DNA of 64,000 bases from Passalora sequoiae (Eukaryota; Ascomycota; Dothideomycetes; Mycosphaerellales; Mycosphaerellaceae): assembly GCA_013248845.1 (NCBI GenBank), contig WSQC01000012.1:2108001-2172000 (forward strand). Direction: 5' to 3'. Positions 31,455 through 41,712 of this stretch are shown here, one piece after another (the first letter of the stretch is position 1; every line of letters begins with the position of its first letter). The notes below the pieces were generated by a model. It ran no database searches, had not been told where the DNA came from, and saw only the letters and a list, made by a program, of their open reading frames with translations. Both the position numbers and the translations under genes were made by a program.

Positions 31455-32283
31455 GGAACGCAGCGATATGTGACATACTCTCATCGGCAGAAGAGGTTCC
31501 GATGGGACGACTGAGGAGAAGGGAACCTGTAGCATATCGACGACTGGATATATCTGACCAACGCCTCGCCATACGCACAACTCGACGCACAGGTCCAGGG
31601 GACATTCGCCCTTGAACCTACCTTCTTATCACGCTCGCAGCCGCTCATAAAAACATACCAACAACGCCTTCTTCAACACGCGCTCATTCTCTGTTATCCC
31701 CTCTCCCCCTCTGTATACCCTGCTCATGCTCATGCCCTTCTGCCTCAACAAAACAAAATATTGTACGGCCCCTCTGACACCGTCTACGCAACAGTGGAAA
31801 AAGTGCATAGCCAGCTCTTATGGTTCCAACAGTTCTTCCTCTGCGCGCTCCTGAATCGCAAAACAGCAATGAGTATAACAAGTGGCTCGCGAAACGCTGA
31901 CCAAGTGCCTGCTGAGATGAACTGTCTATATGGCGCGTGGTACGTGAAGAGAAAGGAAGAGAGAAGATTATTTGAGGTTCGAGAATTTGGTGAGCTCGGC
32001 TGGAAGCTCGGACCGGAATGTGAGCGGTGCTGTAATCAGATATCGCTGACTGGATGACCCGATGAAATCTCAAATGTCATTATTAGAATGTGCTGGGAAC
32101 ATCAACACACTCCGGTTTCCACACAAAGTGATATTCTCAAGCTTGCTAAGAAATGTGTCGACAACATTAATATTCCTAAATCATGTCAAGCTTCCCACCC
32201 TCAAACGCCTGCGATCATAGCGATGGCTCGTCTCCTCAAGCGCGTCTCCGCAACTGATATTGTTTCTGGGCCACTGGCAGCTG
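31455..32283. other. Intergenic between convergent genes
   Basis: Frames here are short and overlap without bias. No gene supported. Confidence 0.55.
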
Positions 32284-33936
32284 CTACGGACTCATCGAGT
32301 TCCGCTGTCGCGATGAAGCCGCTATCCGCCGCAATTCATTCTTCAATATCTTCCCCGTCGCGCTCTTGGGTATGGCATCCACGAAACAAATCTCACATGA
32401 CGCCACCTTGTACCTTGTTAGTCGACAAAGCAGGTGGTCCTTGAGCGACAGTGCTGTCACACTCGTGTCCTCCCTGTTCATCGGGATAACAAAGGCCATG
32501 GGATATTCGTAGACATCCTCACCCACACCGATCACAGCAGCATCTTTGACGTCTTTCGAGACCAGAAGCGCGTCCTCAATCTCGGTGGGAGAGACCTGGA
32601 AGCCGTTGACTTTGATGAGGTCTTTGGCGCGATCGACGAGGTAGACTTTACCTTCCTTGATGTAGCCGATATCACCAGTCTTCAGCCACCCTTCCTCGAA
32701 GCTCTCCGCAGTGGCTTTTGGGTTGCCAAGGTATCCAGTCATAACTTGTGGTCCGCGCACGAACATCTCTCCTACTTCTTGCCCACTGGTGAGCTTCGAT
32801 CGATTGCGGTTGCTCACCTTGATATCGAAGCCCGCAATCGCACGTCCGACAGAGCTTGTATCATCGACTTCTGGAAACTTGAACGTCGTGAACCAGCCGC
32901 CTTCCGTCATTCCCCACACTTGTGTAATGCGCGGTGGTTCGGCTGGGTAGAGCTTGAAGAACTTCGCCCGCAATTCGCCCACAAATGGCGCGCCACCGGT
33001 GTAGATTATCTGCAGCGACTGGATCAACGGATGCGATAGCGGGAAGTTGATCAATCGGAGTAGAACAGGCGGCGGCGCAAGGGTCTCCGTAATCTGGAAT
33101 TCGTGGACTTTTTCTGCATAGGTCTGGTCCAAGAAACGTTTCATGTAATATGATGGCACCCCGAGTCGAAAGACATTGATGACCATTGTTGGCATCGAGA
33201 AAGAGTGAAAAATCGGCGTGCACCATAGTCGCCGGATCTCGTACGGCTTCGCTGCGTCATTGTCTGCGGCTGCCTTCGTCTCAGTCATATGAGACCGGTG
33301 GGTGCGGGCTGCCATCTTTGGTCGACCCGTTGTTCCCGACGTAGACATCAGAGTGGCCACGGAGTCAATATTGATGGTCTCCAATCTGGCGAAGAGCTTC
33401 TCTGGCGTACTTCCATGACGAAGCAAATCATGCAGCGTGCGATACTGGCGTTTGCTGTCGCTGGCGGACCAATGTTTCGTGGACCCACTGCAGGAAGCGT
33501 GGTTGGACCTTGCCAGACGTGACAGGATATCCGTGAAGAGAATAATCTCAGCTTTGGTGCCACTACTTTCGACTGCAGCAAGAACTGTGTCGAGATGCTC
33601 CTCCTCTGTAATCACGTACCTGGTCTCTGAAGTGCGAAAATGGTGCTCCAACTCAGGTGCTGTATATGCTGTGTTGGTACCGGTCCAGCGACAACTTGAA
33701 GACCAGATTGCCATGCATATGACTGGGTAGAGCACGTCGTTAGAGAGATGCAGGCATACTGTACTGTTGTCCTGAAAAGCACCGGCTAGACCAGCGATGA
33801 GCTTGATGGCTCGATTCTTGGAGATGTAGCGTCGCGGGCTCATGGCATCTATCAGAACTGGCTTGTCGCTATCATACTCCCCAGAGAGCGCCCAGGACAC
33901 GAGGTTCGTATTCTCGAACTGCGAGACGCCTGCCAT
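32284..33936 (-). CDS. Adenylate-forming enzyme, 4-coumarate-CoA ligase-like
   Basis: 550 aa, single exon, ATG at 33936. Superfamily motifs in order: P-loop TLMSTSGTTGRPKMAART (A3), substrate-pocket region TPIFHSFSMP, YTGGAPFVGEL, TQVWGMTEGGW (A5), GWLKTGDIGYIKEGKVYLVDRAKDLIKVNGFQVSPTEIE region (A7-A8) and the catalytic Lys in PKSATGKILKNELR (A10). Such enzymes activate a carboxylic acid as acyl-AMP and pass it to CoA. The ends lack a peroxisomal PTS1 tripeptide (final residues NSMSP). The substrate is unknown: aryl, medium-chain or secondary-metabolite acids are all possible. It is divergent from, and about 2 kb away from, the TmpA-like gene, a family that in other fungi is found linked to adenylation domains. 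Confidence 0.92.
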   Translation of the reverse strand: MAGVSQFENTNLVSWALSGEYDSDKPVLIDAMSPRRYISKNRAIKLIAGLAGAFQDNSTVCLHLSNDVLYPVICMAIWSSSCRWTGTNTAYTAPELEHHFRTSETRYVITEEEHLDTVLAAVESSGTKAEIILFTDILSRLARSNHASCSGSTKHWSASDSKRQYRTLHDLLRHGSTPEKLFARLETINIDSVATLMSTSGTTGRPKMAARTHRSHMTETKAAADNDAAKPYEIRRLWCTPIFHSFSMPTMVINVFRLGVPSYYMKRFLDQTYAEKVHEFQITETLAPPPVLLRLINFPLSHPLIQSLQIIYTGGAPFVGELRAKFFKLYPAEPPRITQVWGMTEGGWFTTFKFPEVDDTSSVGRAIAGFDIKVSNRNRSKLTSGQEVGEMFVRGPQVMTGYLGNPKATAESFEEGWLKTGDIGYIKEGKVYLVDRAKDLIKVNGFQVSPTEIEDALLVSKDVKDAAVIGVGEDVYEYPMAFVIPMNREDTSVTALSLKDHLLCRLTRYKVASCEICFVDAIPKSATGKILKNELRRIAASSRQRNSMSP

Positions 33937-35970
33937 GTTGCTGGAAGTTTTTTGGTTGTTATCAGATTTTGGCCGGCAGATGGAAAGATCTGATAAGCTT
34001 GATCGTCTGCGCGTGTACCCCGGCGATCGTCACTGCAAAGGTTGCGCCTTACTGATGACGAGCTTGTTCGGCGATACTTGCCGAGCTTGGGTCGTTTCAA
34101 CGGTCGTGCGTTGAAGTTGCGGAAGGAGCGTCCAAGATGAAGTCGAAGTGGCAGGATAGCGCTTCACAATACAACAATGGATAGACAGTGATGAGGCACA
34201 ACGATGCGAGACAGAAGCAAGACTCTGCCGGCACGACCGCCTCAATATAGAAACGAGCTCGAGTCGGTAAGGTGTTGTGTGCCGTAGCGTCGTCAGCCAC
34301 CACTTGAAGGGCATTGTTCAAGGCCAGCGAAACTCAGACGACAAAGAAGCCTTACGACGGTGGAGATTGCACAATTGTTGGTGATCGAGAGACTTTCGTG
34401 GGCGGACAAGCTCGTCAGCAATGCTGGACAGTGCAAGGGCGACTTCGCATACATCTGCTCGCTGTATTTACCTCAATGGGCCAACTCTGCCTGTGACAGG
34501 CTGCCAGAAGAAGATACTCGTGGCGCCAACATGCAAGCTACATGGCATTCGACCATGTTGGCGACAGATAGCAATACCATATTGCAGTCGCTAACTCATA
34601 TCAGAAGACCATCACAGCGCGTGAGGCGCAACAATTTTGGTAACAAGCCTCGTTGATGTGCAGGATGTACGCGCTGACTTGCCTCAAAACCTAAGCCAGA
34701 TCCAGAATGAGCAGCGCGATAATCCAGCACCTACCGGAAGCGCGATATACTCATCAGATGGTGTAGGTGGCCGCGCATCCCTTGCTTTGATGGCCAGGAT
34801 TTCGCTTGCCCCATGTGGGATAGTTATTTCTGGGTCAGCCCTGTGAAATGCTTGGCGCGATAGGATCCTTAGGGACACACCGTGAGGTAGCTTGGAGCGA
34901 GATAAAATCCTTGGGTGCTTCTGCAGAGCCTCGTCTCTGCTCTTCGGATCTCTCCATACCATCGAATGTGCCCAGCCACGGACTACGAAAATGCTTGGAC
35001 TCGACATACTTTTACGTTTGCATTTGGTTGCGACCGGCGTCGTCTACTCAAGCTTCTCCTGCTGCAGTGTAACCACGACCTCCACCACGAGGTTGGTATC
35101 ACGCATCGATGCTCCGAACCCAACACCGAATGCTCGGTGCAGCTGAGCGTGCGCCACATGTTCATCGACTGTTGGTGGCTGCTGTGCAATGCACCTATCC
35201 GCGCGTTGTGCCAAAGCCTCCGGATTTGACAGGAGCGCCGAGCTTGTCTGTGCGACACGAAACCACCGACTTCAGCTCTTGGCCCTCAGTATCATGACTG
35301 GTAGGAATAGACCATTTGTGACCTCTCGTCTCTTTGTGTTTGCCGCTGTTCCTCGGCTTAGTTTATCGAATCGTGCTTTTGCGCGTAATGGTCGACTCCG
35401 GTGTCATATGTCGTCCGAGCTTTATCAATTGCGAGTGGACAGATGATGTCTCATTGACCGATCAGCGGTCATCCGACGGAGGACGTCTACAAGATGATGG
35501 CCCACCATGTCCGAGCGAGATGTGAGGTGGCATCTATGTCGTCCGGAATCGTCATAGCCGCATCTCTGACGTTCGTGCCTTCCTTACATGCATGAGCACA
35601 GCCCAGTTGGATGGCAAGCATTACAGGAGCGTACTAGCGCAATGACTTGAATGGTCGAGTATCTTGCCAGAAGTATCGCCACGAGCGACATTCTCCCTTC
35701 CTCTTCGCTCTTTGTTCTTCTGCCCATTAACTAAGCTTAGCCACCCGCTCGATTACATGGAGTGTCGACTTTGTTCAAACAACTCCTTCTTTCACGGCAT
35801 TACATCTTGTTCGACAACACCTTCGCTTCGCCGGCATATAACAGTCTCATCAAGTCGTTGCTGCTGCTGCTTTGTATTCTGAATTTCAATTTGCTTACTG
35901 CTGGAACAACATTGTATAGCTTCATATCATACTCGTTAGCACACAACAGATCGGAAAGAGTATCAGTAAC
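33937..35970. other. 2-kb intergenic between divergent genes
   Basis: No frame shows motifs. A minus-strand frame at 34684-35007 (ADPEITIPHGASEILAIKA) is mildly protein-like but lacks a start and domain. The last ~200 bp are T/C-rich, typical of a fungal core promoter. Confidence 0.5.
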
Positions 35971-37845
35971 ATGGCTCAGCCAGCCCATATTCCTGGCTTC
36001 TTGGACACAGACCATAGTGTAGCTCGAGGTCCGATCCGTCTGGGTCAGGCTTCCCGGCCAGTGATACCTCAGATGAAATACTCGTCAAGTACACACAGAT
36101 CGGATGCCGAGAGGGAAAGACATGACATCGAGACGGGTCTACACATCCCGCCAGAGACGCATCATGCGTCGCGCAAGTCATGGCCACTGCAGGCCGCCGT
36201 GGTCGTCAACGAGAGCCGCATCATCCAAGGCGCAGCAGGTGACACTCCAATGTCGTCTTGCTCGACACTCCAAGACATCGAGGTCCCAGCAGTAGCAATA
36301 CTGCGATGCGAAGTCCTCGGCCAAGGAAGCAATTCCAATTACTCGCTGCGCAATTCTTCGAGTGGGGATCCATTCTGGGACAGCTTGCATTACTGGAACG
36401 AAAAGCTCGAGGCTAGACTCGATCTCGAGAAACTATTCGCTTTCGAAATTACTCAGGCCAAGGACTATTCGGGCAAAGTCGCAACCACCCAATACCTCGA
36501 GGACCTTCTCGCCTCGCATCCGCTACTAACAGTGACCGCGCCACGGTGGTGGAACAGGTTCCGACACGGCTTCTTCTCAATGTATCGGCGTCTGTTTGCT
36601 CTTGTATTGATAGCAAACATGATCGCGTTGGCGTATTGCGTTGCGCAAGCCGAGCGATACGGTCGGCATCGTTTCAGCTATCCTGATGCCATCAACGGTG
36701 TCGTGGTCAATCTGCTGGTTGGCACGCTAATGCGACACGAGCATATGGTCAACTTCCTCTTTCGGCTTTCCACATGTCTGCCGTACAAAACACCATTAGC
36801 AATACGCAGGTATGCCGCTAAGGTTTACAGCTATGGTGGCATCCACTCTTCTTGCGGCATAAGCTCTTTGGCATGGTACATCTTCTATGTTGTACTTCTG
36901 CTGAGACAATTCGACAAGGATTACTACCACCTGCAAAAGGGCCTCGAAGCACTAACAGCGATCATGCTCACCCTCTACCTGATCCTCATCTGTTTGGCGC
37001 ATCCTAGGATCCGATCATGCTACCACGACCTCTGGGAACGTTCACACCGCTTCGCCGGCTGGGCGTCAATAGCCATAGTATGGTCCCAAACCATCATCGT
37101 CGCCATACCGCAAGCCCACGAAGCAAACAAAAACATCGCCAGAGTCCTGATCCGCACGCCCTCGTTCTGGTTCCTGATCGCCATAACATCAATGATCATC
37201 TACCCCTGGCTCCGCCTCCGCCGCCGCAAAATCCAAGTCGAGAAACTCTCCGACCGAGCAGCCCGCCTCCACTTCACCAACAAAAGGCTAACAGCCTGTG
37301 TTGGGACGAAACTGTCCCACTCCCCACTCATCGAAAATCACGGCTTCGCAACCATTCCAAACCCCGACAACGAAAGAGGTTACACAATCCTCGTCTCCAA
37401 CGCCGGAGACTGGACCCGGAGAATCATAAATGACCCACCAAATCACCTCTGGACACGAGGCGCTCCAACCATAGGAGTCAGCCGCGTCGGCCTCCTCTTC
37501 CGACCCCTCGTCGTAGCGGCCACAGGCTCTGGCATCGGACCCTCACTCTCGTTCCTCCAGAGCTATCCGAACTATCCTTGTAGAGTGGTATGGCAAGCAC
37601 CGCTTCCAGAGGTCACGTTCGGCAAAGACGTCATGGCTGCGGTGCTTCGCGCGGACCCGAGGGCTGTGATCATCGATACTAAGAAGACTGGGAGATGTGA
37701 TATGGCGGCTGTTTGCTATGCGGCTTATAGGGATATAGCAGCGGAAGCGGTGGTGCTGATCAGTAATCCGGTGGTGACGAAAGAGGTCGTATTCGAGCTC
37801 GAGTGTAGGGGTGTGCCGGCGTATGGGGCGATTTTCGATTCGTAG
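35971..37845 (+). CDS. TmpA-like integral membrane protein (ferric-reductase-type fold)
   Basis: 624 aa, single exon, ATG at 35971. An N-terminal ~190 residues are soluble and variable. Membrane spans follow from ~205: LFALVLIANMIALAYCVAQ, a loop VVVNLLVGTLMRHEHMVNFLF with His, LAWYIFYVVLLL, LTAIMLTLYLILICLAHP, FAGWASIAIVWSQTIIVAI, FWFLIAITSMIIYPWL. The C-terminal part (~420-624) resembles a flavin/NAD-binding module, with a GHG-like ATGSGIGPSLSFLQ. Aspergillus nidulans TmpA, a membrane flavoprotein acting in conidiation signalling, is the reference for this family; related regions also occur fused to NRPS-like adenylation enzymes. Function here is by family only. GC skew turns from C to G near 37600. 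Confidence 0.8.
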   Translation: MAQPAHIPGFLDTDHSVARGPIRLGQASRPVIPQMKYSSSTHRSDAERERHDIETGLHIPPETHHASRKSWPLQAAVVVNESRIIQGAAGDTPMSSCSTLQDIEVPAVAILRCEVLGQGSNSNYSLRNSSSGDPFWDSLHYWNEKLEARLDLEKLFAFEITQAKDYSGKVATTQYLEDLLASHPLLTVTAPRWWNRFRHGFFSMYRRLFALVLIANMIALAYCVAQAERYGRHRFSYPDAINGVVVNLLVGTLMRHEHMVNFLFRLSTCLPYKTPLAIRRYAAKVYSYGGIHSSCGISSLAWYIFYVVLLLRQFDKDYYHLQKGLEALTAIMLTLYLILICLAHPRIRSCYHDLWERSHRFAGWASIAIVWSQTIIVAIPQAHEANKNIARVLIRTPSFWFLIAITSMIIYPWLRLRRRKIQVEKLSDRAARLHFTNKRLTACVGTKLSHSPLIENHGFATIPNPDNERGYTILVSNAGDWTRRIINDPPNHLWTRGAPTIGVSRVGLLFRPLVVAATGSGIGPSLSFLQSYPNYPCRVVWQAPLPEVTFGKDVMAAVLRADPRAVIIDTKKTGRCDMAAVCYAAYRDIAAEAVVLISNPVVTKEVVFELECRGVPAYGAIFDS

Positions 37846-38024
37846 TCCGGCGGGTTCAGGCGAGAAAGAGTTTTAGGCGGTGCAACGATCAAGCAATCTG
37901 TATGATTTGGCCAATATTTTGTGATCATCAATGTCTGGATATGGGCATCATAACAAAAGGAGGAAGAAGATATGCACAGCTAGCTCCGATATCACACGCG
38001 ACTGTCACATCGCTCGACAAAATA

Positions 38025-41000
38025 CTATTTCTTATCATCTTCTACATCCCCATTCGCATCCTCAGCATCAAACATCGTCTCGACCTTCTCACCGTTAGCC
38101 TCCCCCTTCTTCTTCTGCTGCTGCTGTACACCGTCCTCCTCATCTGAAATCCTAGCCCTGACAACCGCGAGCACTTCTTTCCCAATTGTTCCAAACCCTT
38201 CGATTTTCCCCAGCCGGGTCTCAAAGGCTTCCGCATCGCGCAAGAGCCTCTGTTCGCCTTTCTTACTCTCGACACTGACCTCGCCGAAGGCTTTTGTCCA
38301 TTGCTCCTGGTAGCTGGTGAAGATCTGACGCATTATCATGCTGACGTCGATTTCTCCCAGGTGCTTGGTGAGGACTCTGTGTAAGGTTGCGGTCTCTTTG
38401 GTGAGAGTCTCCATATACGGACTGGGTTTGTCGTCCGTGGCGCCGGCTTTGTCGAAATCGATCGCGAGCATGGCTTTGACGTGGGTCTGCGATCTGCCGG
38501 TCATGATATCGACCAGCTTGTCGTGAAGCATACTCTGGTGCTCTTGGTAAGTGCGCTTCAGCTTGTCGAACTCTGCCAATACATTACTTTGACCGCCTGA
38601 GATATGTCGTCGCACACATTCGCGCATGTATGGCACTAGCGCGATCACGAAGCTGAGTGCCTGGCTGGCTAGGGCAAGGTGCTTCGTTGTGATGTTCTTC
38701 AGGCCTGCGGATCGTGTTGCACCCGCGCCTAGAATGAGTTGTCGCGAGCGCGAGTCGAACATGCGGAGAACCTCGAGGAGTGATGTGCTGATTTGGGGCG
38801 TCATACTCGGCAGCACGGATGTCAGGGAGAGGAACGCGTCGATTGTGGGCAGGAGAGAGGCAACGCTTGGCACAAGCATGAACCGCGTGTCGTCAATGTA
38901 GGCTGCCTTCGTCTCTTTCTTTGCTGTGGCTGTGCCATTGGTGGTCGGTGTTTCTGTACCGTTGGGCACGGAGGTCCCGCCGCTGGACTGCGATCCGGAC
39001 GCTGGCTCTTCCCAAAGCGGTGCGGCGCCCTTACTCCATTCCGGTGGATCGGAGCTCATGGCAGCGAGTACGCGCTGCAACAAGACATTCTGCTTTTCTG
39101 AGAAGTCCGCCGCGTTCCAGGTATCATTATCAAGCAGATTTGCTATACGCTCAGTTTCCGCCGTGCCAAGAACCTGCACGAAACCAGATATCTGTGCATT
39201 AATGATGCCCTTGAGCACGTTTCCGCCTCTCCCGCTGATGGCCTCGCACTCGTCTGCGAACAGTCTGTTCAGGGTAAAGTAGCGCAGGAAGAATTCTTTT
39301 GACAGTCGAATGGTCTGCTCGTTACGAACCTTCAACACTCTTGTAATCTGCACCTGTGCAGTGTCCACTGCTTGGCCTAATAGACTTGACATGTCTAGGG
39401 CGTTCGATAGCTTCTCCTGCACAGAAGCCTTCGAAGGCGTAGGTGCAGCATCGCCATCAGACGTCGACGGCCTCGAAGATGACTTCGTTGCAGGTGTTTC
39501 CATGCTACTGGTGATGTCCAGTAGAACTTTCGTTTGAGTAGAAACTCTTCGAAGTGCTTCGCCGACTGAGGTGTAGATGCTCACGAGCAGTTTCTCAGCA
39601 TCTTCCGGCTCTAGTGCGCGCAGATTTCGCGCCAAGATTGAGCTCTTTTCCTGTTGACTGAGCCTGCCCCCTCCTCTCGTGGAAGTCGAAACCATACTAT
39701 CTGCATCATCATCACTACTGCTTGGTAGATATCTCCTGATTATCGACTTCATTTCCTTGTTTACGGCTTCTCTATATGCGGCTGTCGCAGGTTCCGTGTG
39801 CCCTGCACGTTCTAGGCCCTTTAAAGCGGTGAGAAGCTCTTTTCGAAAGTCGTCGCTCGCCTCCATATAGGTTGGCGGGATGCCTCGTTGTCTCGACCAC
39901 CGCTTGATGGTATCACCGGACGCCACTTTTTCGATATGCCGCCGAAGATCTTCGACCAATATTGTAGTGAAGCGCTGCGCAAAGCCTGTGCCGATGCGTA
40001 GTTGTAACTCTTGCAGACCAGAGTCCAGTCCTTGTAGTGCTTTCAGCCTCCGCAAGTCGATCAGCTCTTGATCACCCTGCCCTGGCTCTTGCTGTCCGCA
40101 CACGAGACGTCCCACTTTGTCCATCTGATCTGCAGCCTCGTCGTACGCTCCTTCGTCGACTAACGCGTCTGCTCGCTTTACGTTCTCTACAACAGTCTGT
40201 ACTTGTGCTGTTGCTTTGCCAAGCTTCCTGACATTTTCTCTTCTTCGCCTCTTTGCAGCAACTTCCAGCCCAGACACAGCCACTTCCTGATCTAGCTTCC
40301 GTAAATCTTCTCGTAAGCTTTGAATTTTTGAAACACTCTGCTCCGCTTCAGTCTGTAATTCTTTGAGCGATCCCAATGCCTGGAAGAAACCGCTGCTAGC
40401 TGTGCTTATGCTATTTATCAAATGCACTTCCACTGTGTCCATATACCAGCTCAGCTTCTCCTGCAGGATCGCATTTGTCGCTAGTGCTTTCCGAGGTGGC
40501 AGCGGCGCTCCGTTTGGTGCTTTCTCTGTGCTCGGCGTGCCAGGCGGAGGTCGAACGATCTCAGCGCGCTCTGAGACGACGTCGAAGGTTCGCGGATTTT
40601 CGAGATGAAAGTCCTCGTCAAAGTAGACGCTCGGGATCGTCGTTAAAGGTGTTGGCTCATTGCGATTCCTCCTGTATTGTGCTGAAGATTTCCTCCTCAG
40701 CAGACCTGGCGTCTCTACAGGCGACACATTCGACGTCGAGCCTTGCCTCGCTTTGGTAGGCGTGGATGGAGCGGAGCTATCTCGACTCGCCCGTCCTTCC
40801 AGTGCTTCGGCAAAGCGATCGGTCTTCTCCAGTTCCTTGTCCTTCTTCAACCGTTGCGATTGCTCCGGCTCCTGCCGGCCTCTTTGATAGCTCTCAAACA
40901 AGGGACCAATGCGATTCAAGTAGTCGCGGAAGTTCTCAGGTGGTACGTGTGGCACGTTCGTCAGCGTGACTGGCGGGATGTCCCTCGTTGTCGGTGCTCT

Positions 41001-41318
41001 GTACCCGGATGCTGCGGCAGTCGCTTGGGTATGTGGTAGAAGACCTGTTCGCACTATAGGCGGCTGTAGTAATGTCGATATCGCATTTTGACTGGTCTCT
41101 CTAACTGTGCTCCCTCGTCGTCTGCTGGCATCTAGACTGCCGCCTATCGAGCCTACCGATAAGCTACTAGCTGAACTTCCCGTCCTCGACCTGTATCTCC
41201 TCGGCGACGGCCGTGACTGTACATCTTGCGGAGGGAAAGGAAATGCACTCCGTGTGCTGTTCGGTGAAGCTGGGGAGAATGTGCTGTCAATGGAGAACCG
41301 AGGAGAGGGTGATGACAT
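38025..41318 (-). CDS. VPS54: GARP complex subunit Vps54
   Basis: 1097 aa, single exon. The first ATG of the frame is at 41318 (MSSPSPRFSIDS); upstream codons are open but contain no Met. The N-terminal ~290 residues are Ser/Pro/Arg-rich and disordered. A helical bundle begins near LQEKLSWYMDTVEVHLINSI and contains coiled coil (LREDLRKLDQEVAVSG). The conserved Vps54 centre is FFLRYFTLNRLFADECEAIS with IANLLDNDTWNAADF, and the C-terminal domain has LILGAGATRSAGLKNITTK and the HQSMLHDKLVDIM segment. With Vps51/52/53, Vps54 tethers endosome-derived vesicles at the trans-Golgi network. A Gln-rich stretch and an acidic tail end the protein. It shares a 394-bp promoter with MCM5. Confidence 0.92.
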   Translation of the reverse strand: MSSPSPRFSIDSTFSPASPNSTRSAFPFPPQDVQSRPSPRRYRSRTGSSASSLSVGSIGGSLDASRRRGSTVRETSQNAISTLLQPPIVRTGLLPHTQATAAASGYRAPTTRDIPPVTLTNVPHVPPENFRDYLNRIGPLFESYQRGRQEPEQSQRLKKDKELEKTDRFAEALEGRASRDSSAPSTPTKARQGSTSNVSPVETPGLLRRKSSAQYRRNRNEPTPLTTIPSVYFDEDFHLENPRTFDVVSERAEIVRPPPGTPSTEKAPNGAPLPPRKALATNAILQEKLSWYMDTVEVHLINSISTASSGFFQALGSLKELQTEAEQSVSKIQSLREDLRKLDQEVAVSGLEVAAKRRRRENVRKLGKATAQVQTVVENVKRADALVDEGAYDEAADQMDKVGRLVCGQQEPGQGDQELIDLRRLKALQGLDSGLQELQLRIGTGFAQRFTTILVEDLRRHIEKVASGDTIKRWSRQRGIPPTYMEASDDFRKELLTALKGLERAGHTEPATAAYREAVNKEMKSIIRRYLPSSSDDDADSMVSTSTRGGGRLSQQEKSSILARNLRALEPEDAEKLLVSIYTSVGEALRRVSTQTKVLLDITSSMETPATKSSSRPSTSDGDAAPTPSKASVQEKLSNALDMSSLLGQAVDTAQVQITRVLKVRNEQTIRLSKEFFLRYFTLNRLFADECEAISGRGGNVLKGIINAQISGFVQVLGTAETERIANLLDNDTWNAADFSEKQNVLLQRVLAAMSSDPPEWSKGAAPLWEEPASGSQSSGGTSVPNGTETPTTNGTATAKKETKAAYIDDTRFMLVPSVASLLPTIDAFLSLTSVLPSMTPQISTSLLEVLRMFDSRSRQLILGAGATRSAGLKNITTKHLALASQALSFVIALVPYMRECVRRHISGGQSNVLAEFDKLKRTYQEHQSMLHDKLVDIMTGRSQTHVKAMLAIDFDKAGATDDKPSPYMETLTKETATLHRVLTKHLGEIDVSMIMRQIFTSYQEQWTKAFGEVSVESKKGEQRLLRDAEAFETRLGKIEGFGTIGKEVLAVVRARISDEEDGVQQQQKKKGEANGEKVETMFDAEDANGDVEDDKK

Positions 41319-41712
41319 GGCCAAAACGGAGGTGACTCGCTTCGTCGCTGTCCTGGTCTTCGCCTCATGAGGTGTACAATCGTGCGAGGACCAGTCAATT
41401 GCGAAAAAATCCAAGGAGACAACGCCGCGCAATGCCAGTGATGCTATGAAAGTAACATGTGAAAGTCGAGCTGTTCTTTATTGAGACCATCAGCTAATCC
41501 TTGCGCGCAAGCCACGAGGACGGCTCGGTCCACATAAAGCATATCTCGATCAATAGACTAGTCCAGATCGAGCACAAATTGCAAGTCGCGTTCCTGTCGC
41601 GCGACGCGAAGTTGGTGCGCGCGTTTATTTGTCCCTTCCTCGTTTCACTTCTGTGCCTCATCGTCGTCTGTCTACGGCACTGCACATACACATACAAATC
41701 ACCACTTCCACC
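41319..41712. promoter_or_regulatory. Bidirectional promoter of VPS54 and MCM5 with MCB-like sites
   Basis: Only 394 bp separate the two start codons. Two MluI-cell-cycle-box-like cores, acgcga at 41604-41609 and gcgcgt (acgcgc on the other strand) at 41619-41624, lie about 100 bp upstream of MCM5. MCB elements control MCM genes at G1/S in yeast through MBF; use here is inference. Confidence 0.45.
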
